Part shown: positions 12,908 through 13,798 of the stretch, one piece after another
How the letters are laid out: the number at the start of each line of letters is the position of its first letter
Position numbering within the stretch: position 1 is the stretch's first letter
From: Clostridia bacterium
GTDB lineage: Bacteria; Bacillota_A; Clostridia; Oscillospirales; CAG-272
DNA: 13,798 bases
Direction of reading: 5' to 3'
Assembly: GCA_017454075.1 (NCBI GenBank)
Contig: JAFTDQ010000003.1
Span: 1 to 13,798, forward strand
The notes under the pieces: generated by a model
What the model was told of the DNA's origin: nothing
Databases searched by the model: none
Seen by the model: only the letters and a program-made list of their open reading frames with translations
Program-made: the position numbers and the translations under genes

Positions 12908-13348
12908 ATGAAAAAACTAAGTGAAATAATAAAATTTCAAGATCATAGCAATATCAAGGTCGAGTTTAATCGTGATGACGGGACAGAAAATCGCGAACTG
13001 ATGTATAAACATTGGCTTGCTTTCGACTCAAAAAGGCGAGAAAACGGTGACGTAAAGGACATTTGCTTCCACAATTCAAAAACAAAAGCAAACCTCAAAA
13101 CCGGAATGACCGTGTTTTCGTTTGCGCAAAAGCCGGGTGATAAAGATTTATGGGTTTTACTGTTAGTAGCGGAAATAACAAAAGGTGAAAAGAACAGTTA
13201 CTGCGATTTTAGTGTGTTGACAGAGTATAAGCCATATTTTGGGAATCTTGAAATTCGCTTTCACAAGTCAATGGCATGCAGAATCATGTGGCTTGACACG
13301 GTTATTGACAAGTGCACGATAGTGAAAAAAACCGAGACACAATCATAG
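12908..13348 (+). CDS. Hypothetical protein resembling the N-terminal part of GIY-YIG proteins
   Basis: A 146-residue soluble protein with no signal peptide or membrane helix. The order of features is a short amphipathic start (KLSEIIKF), VEFNRDDG, a variable stretch, GMTVFSF...DLWVLLLVAEITK (66-92), then LTEYKPYFGNLEIRFHK (104-120) and a final VIDKCTIVK. I recall this arrangement (WLL..I..V, EY.PY.G...I.FHK, then a region ending I...V..I) as the non-catalytic front part of some GIY-YIG nuclease family proteins in Firmicutes. Those continue into a nuclease domain, whereas this one stops. The match is from memory and moderate. The ribosome binding site ACGAGGA (12894-12900) is well placed. AT-rich codons match the lipoprotein gene. 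It may be a stand-alone domain or a truncated gene. Confidence 0.6.
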   Translation: MKKLSEIIKFQDHSNIKVEFNRDDGTENRELMYKHWLAFDSKRRENGDVKDICFHNSKTKANLKTGMTVFSFAQKPGDKDLWVLLLVAEITKGEKNSYCDFSVLTEYKPYFGNLEIRFHKSMACRIMWLDTVIDKCTIVKKTETQS

Positions 13349-13352
13349 GGCA

Positions 13353-13583
13353 ATGCAGAGGCGCAAAAAGAATTTGACAGTAAACAGTCATAAAAAACCG
13401 ACTGTAGCTGAAATATCAACAGGGGAGCGTCAGTGCTCAAAATGCAAAAGGATGTTTATTGTGAAAGAACAGTATGCAGAATATTCCAATGACTAATTTG
13501 CCTTGTCATGTCCGTGGTGCGGTGAAGTGCTTGTAAATTCTTTAACCGGGCAACATCATCAGTACACAACGCAAATAAAATGA
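13353..13583 (+). pseudogene. Small zinc-ribbon gene interrupted by one in-frame TAA
   Basis: From an ATG five bases after the previous stop, the frame reads 47 codons to a TAA at 13494-13496, then stays open in the same frame for 28 codons to TGA (13581-13583). The two halves form one sensible domain: CSKC (codons 28-31) with KRMFIVKEQYAEYSND before the stop, and FALSCPWCGEVLV after it. CxxC-x(n)-CPWCG is the classic four-cysteine zinc ribbon, so both halves are needed. A single C-to-T change from CAA (Gln) would create this TAA. It is likely a recent nonsense mutation or a sequencing error; readthrough is possible but unsupported. The ribosome binding site is poor (AGGG, two bases before ATG), so translation may depend on coupling to the upstream gene. 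Function unknown. Confidence 0.6.
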
Positions 13584-13625
13584 AATCAAACGTTTGAGAG
13601 AAATCTTGAATGATCTTTGTATTCT

Positions 13626-13644
13626 GCCCCGGCATTGCCGGGGC
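13626..13644. repeat. GC-rich hairpin without T-run
   Basis: GCCCCGGC (13626-13633), ATT, GCCGGGGC (13637-13644): a perfect 8-bp stem. No T-run follows on either strand, so it is not a standard intrinsic terminator. It could be a REP-like palindrome, a transcript-stabilising 3' end, or part of a dispersed repeat. Confidence 0.6.
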
Positions 13645-13690
13645 TATTAGATTTGCGATAATCCATTTTTCGACCGGCGTCTCGCTCCTC

Positions 13691-13713
13691 TTTCCCTTAT
13701 TTATTAAGGGAAA
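13691..13713. repeat. AT-rich inverted repeat
   Basis: TTTCCCTTA (13691-13699) pairs with TAAGGGAAA (13705-13713) around TTTAT. On the plus strand it is followed by the GCCCTT repeats. Role unknown; possible operator or part of a mobile or dispersed element. Confidence 0.5.
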
Positions 13714-13715
13714 AT

Positions 13716-13741
13716 GCCCTTACGCCCTTGATAATGCCCTT
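13716..13741 (+). repeat. Three short GCCCTT repeats
   Basis: GCCCTT occurs at 13716-13721, 13724-13729 and 13736-13741, the first and last inside the longer unit ATGCCCTTA. Spacing (8 and 12 bases) is irregular, so this is not a CRISPR or a regular iteron array. The 215 bases from 13584 to the window end otherwise contain no gene I can support. Confidence 0.4.
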
Positions 13742-13775
13742 AAAATGTCGCGATTTAAATGGAATCGACCGAGGG

Positions 13776-13798
13776 GCGGGCAACAATAAAAACCCCGC
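13776..13798 (-). terminator. Possible terminator half at the window edge
   Basis: On the minus strand the window begins GCGGGG followed by TTTTTATTG, which looks like the 3' arm and T-run of an intrinsic terminator for a minus-strand gene lying beyond the right edge. A partial pairing inside the window (GCGGG 13776-13780 with CCCGC 13794-13798) is an alternative. The other arm is not visible. Confidence 0.3.

Noticed and set aside
13691..13741. CRISPR or iteron array
   Set aside because: Repeats are only six to nine bases and irregularly spaced, with no constant spacer length and no cas or replication gene nearby.

Overview
The window looks like chromosomal DNA of a Gram-positive gut-type Clostridia (Firmicutes). 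The reasons are strong AGGAGG-like ribosome binding sites, textbook sigma-A promoters, cell-wall-binding repeats, a BspA-like lipoprotein and a small conserved protein of a kind I associate with Firmicutes. The species cannot be named from the sequence. Positions of about 250 to 10500 are GC-rich with GC-ending codons. The left edge and everything after about 10560 are visibly richer in AT and look like accessory DNA.

Layout, left to right. (1) 1-248: the 5' end of a DDE transposase gene on the minus strand and its probable insertion sequence end. (2) 279-5073: one plus-strand operon from a consensus promoter to a terminator. It holds thymidylate synthase, dihydrofolate reductase, a membrane-anchored protein with cell-wall-binding repeats, an archaeal/fungal-type aspartate-semialdehyde dehydrogenase, and a secreted membrane-anchored beta-helix protein. 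Four of the five genes meet by 4-base start/stop overlaps or a 1-base gap. ThyA makes dihydrofolate and FolA reduces it, so those two form a cycle; Asd feeds lysine, threonine, methionine and diaminopimelate. (3) 5087-10416: minus-strand genes. From right to left these are a PlsC-type acyltransferase, a small conserved protein of unknown function, and a two-gene heterodimeric ABC exporter whose two ATP sites are unequal in exactly the way expected for such pairs. (4) 10453-10520: divergent consensus promoters, one for plsC and one for a probable untranslated RNA (10526-10738) with a very long closing helix and its own terminator. (5) 10790-13798: an AT-rich accessory stretch. It has a lipoprotein combining CxxC repeats with leucine-rich repeats, a structured intergenic segment, a protein resembling the non-catalytic front half of certain GIY-YIG proteins, a zinc-ribbon gene interrupted by one in-frame TAA, and a gene-free tail with palindromes and short repeats.

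The best candidates for something undescribed are the RNA gene at 10526-10738 and the 12713-13583 stretch (structured segment, nuclease-less protein, interrupted zinc ribbon). No complete defence system, CRISPR array, tRNA or rRNA was seen.
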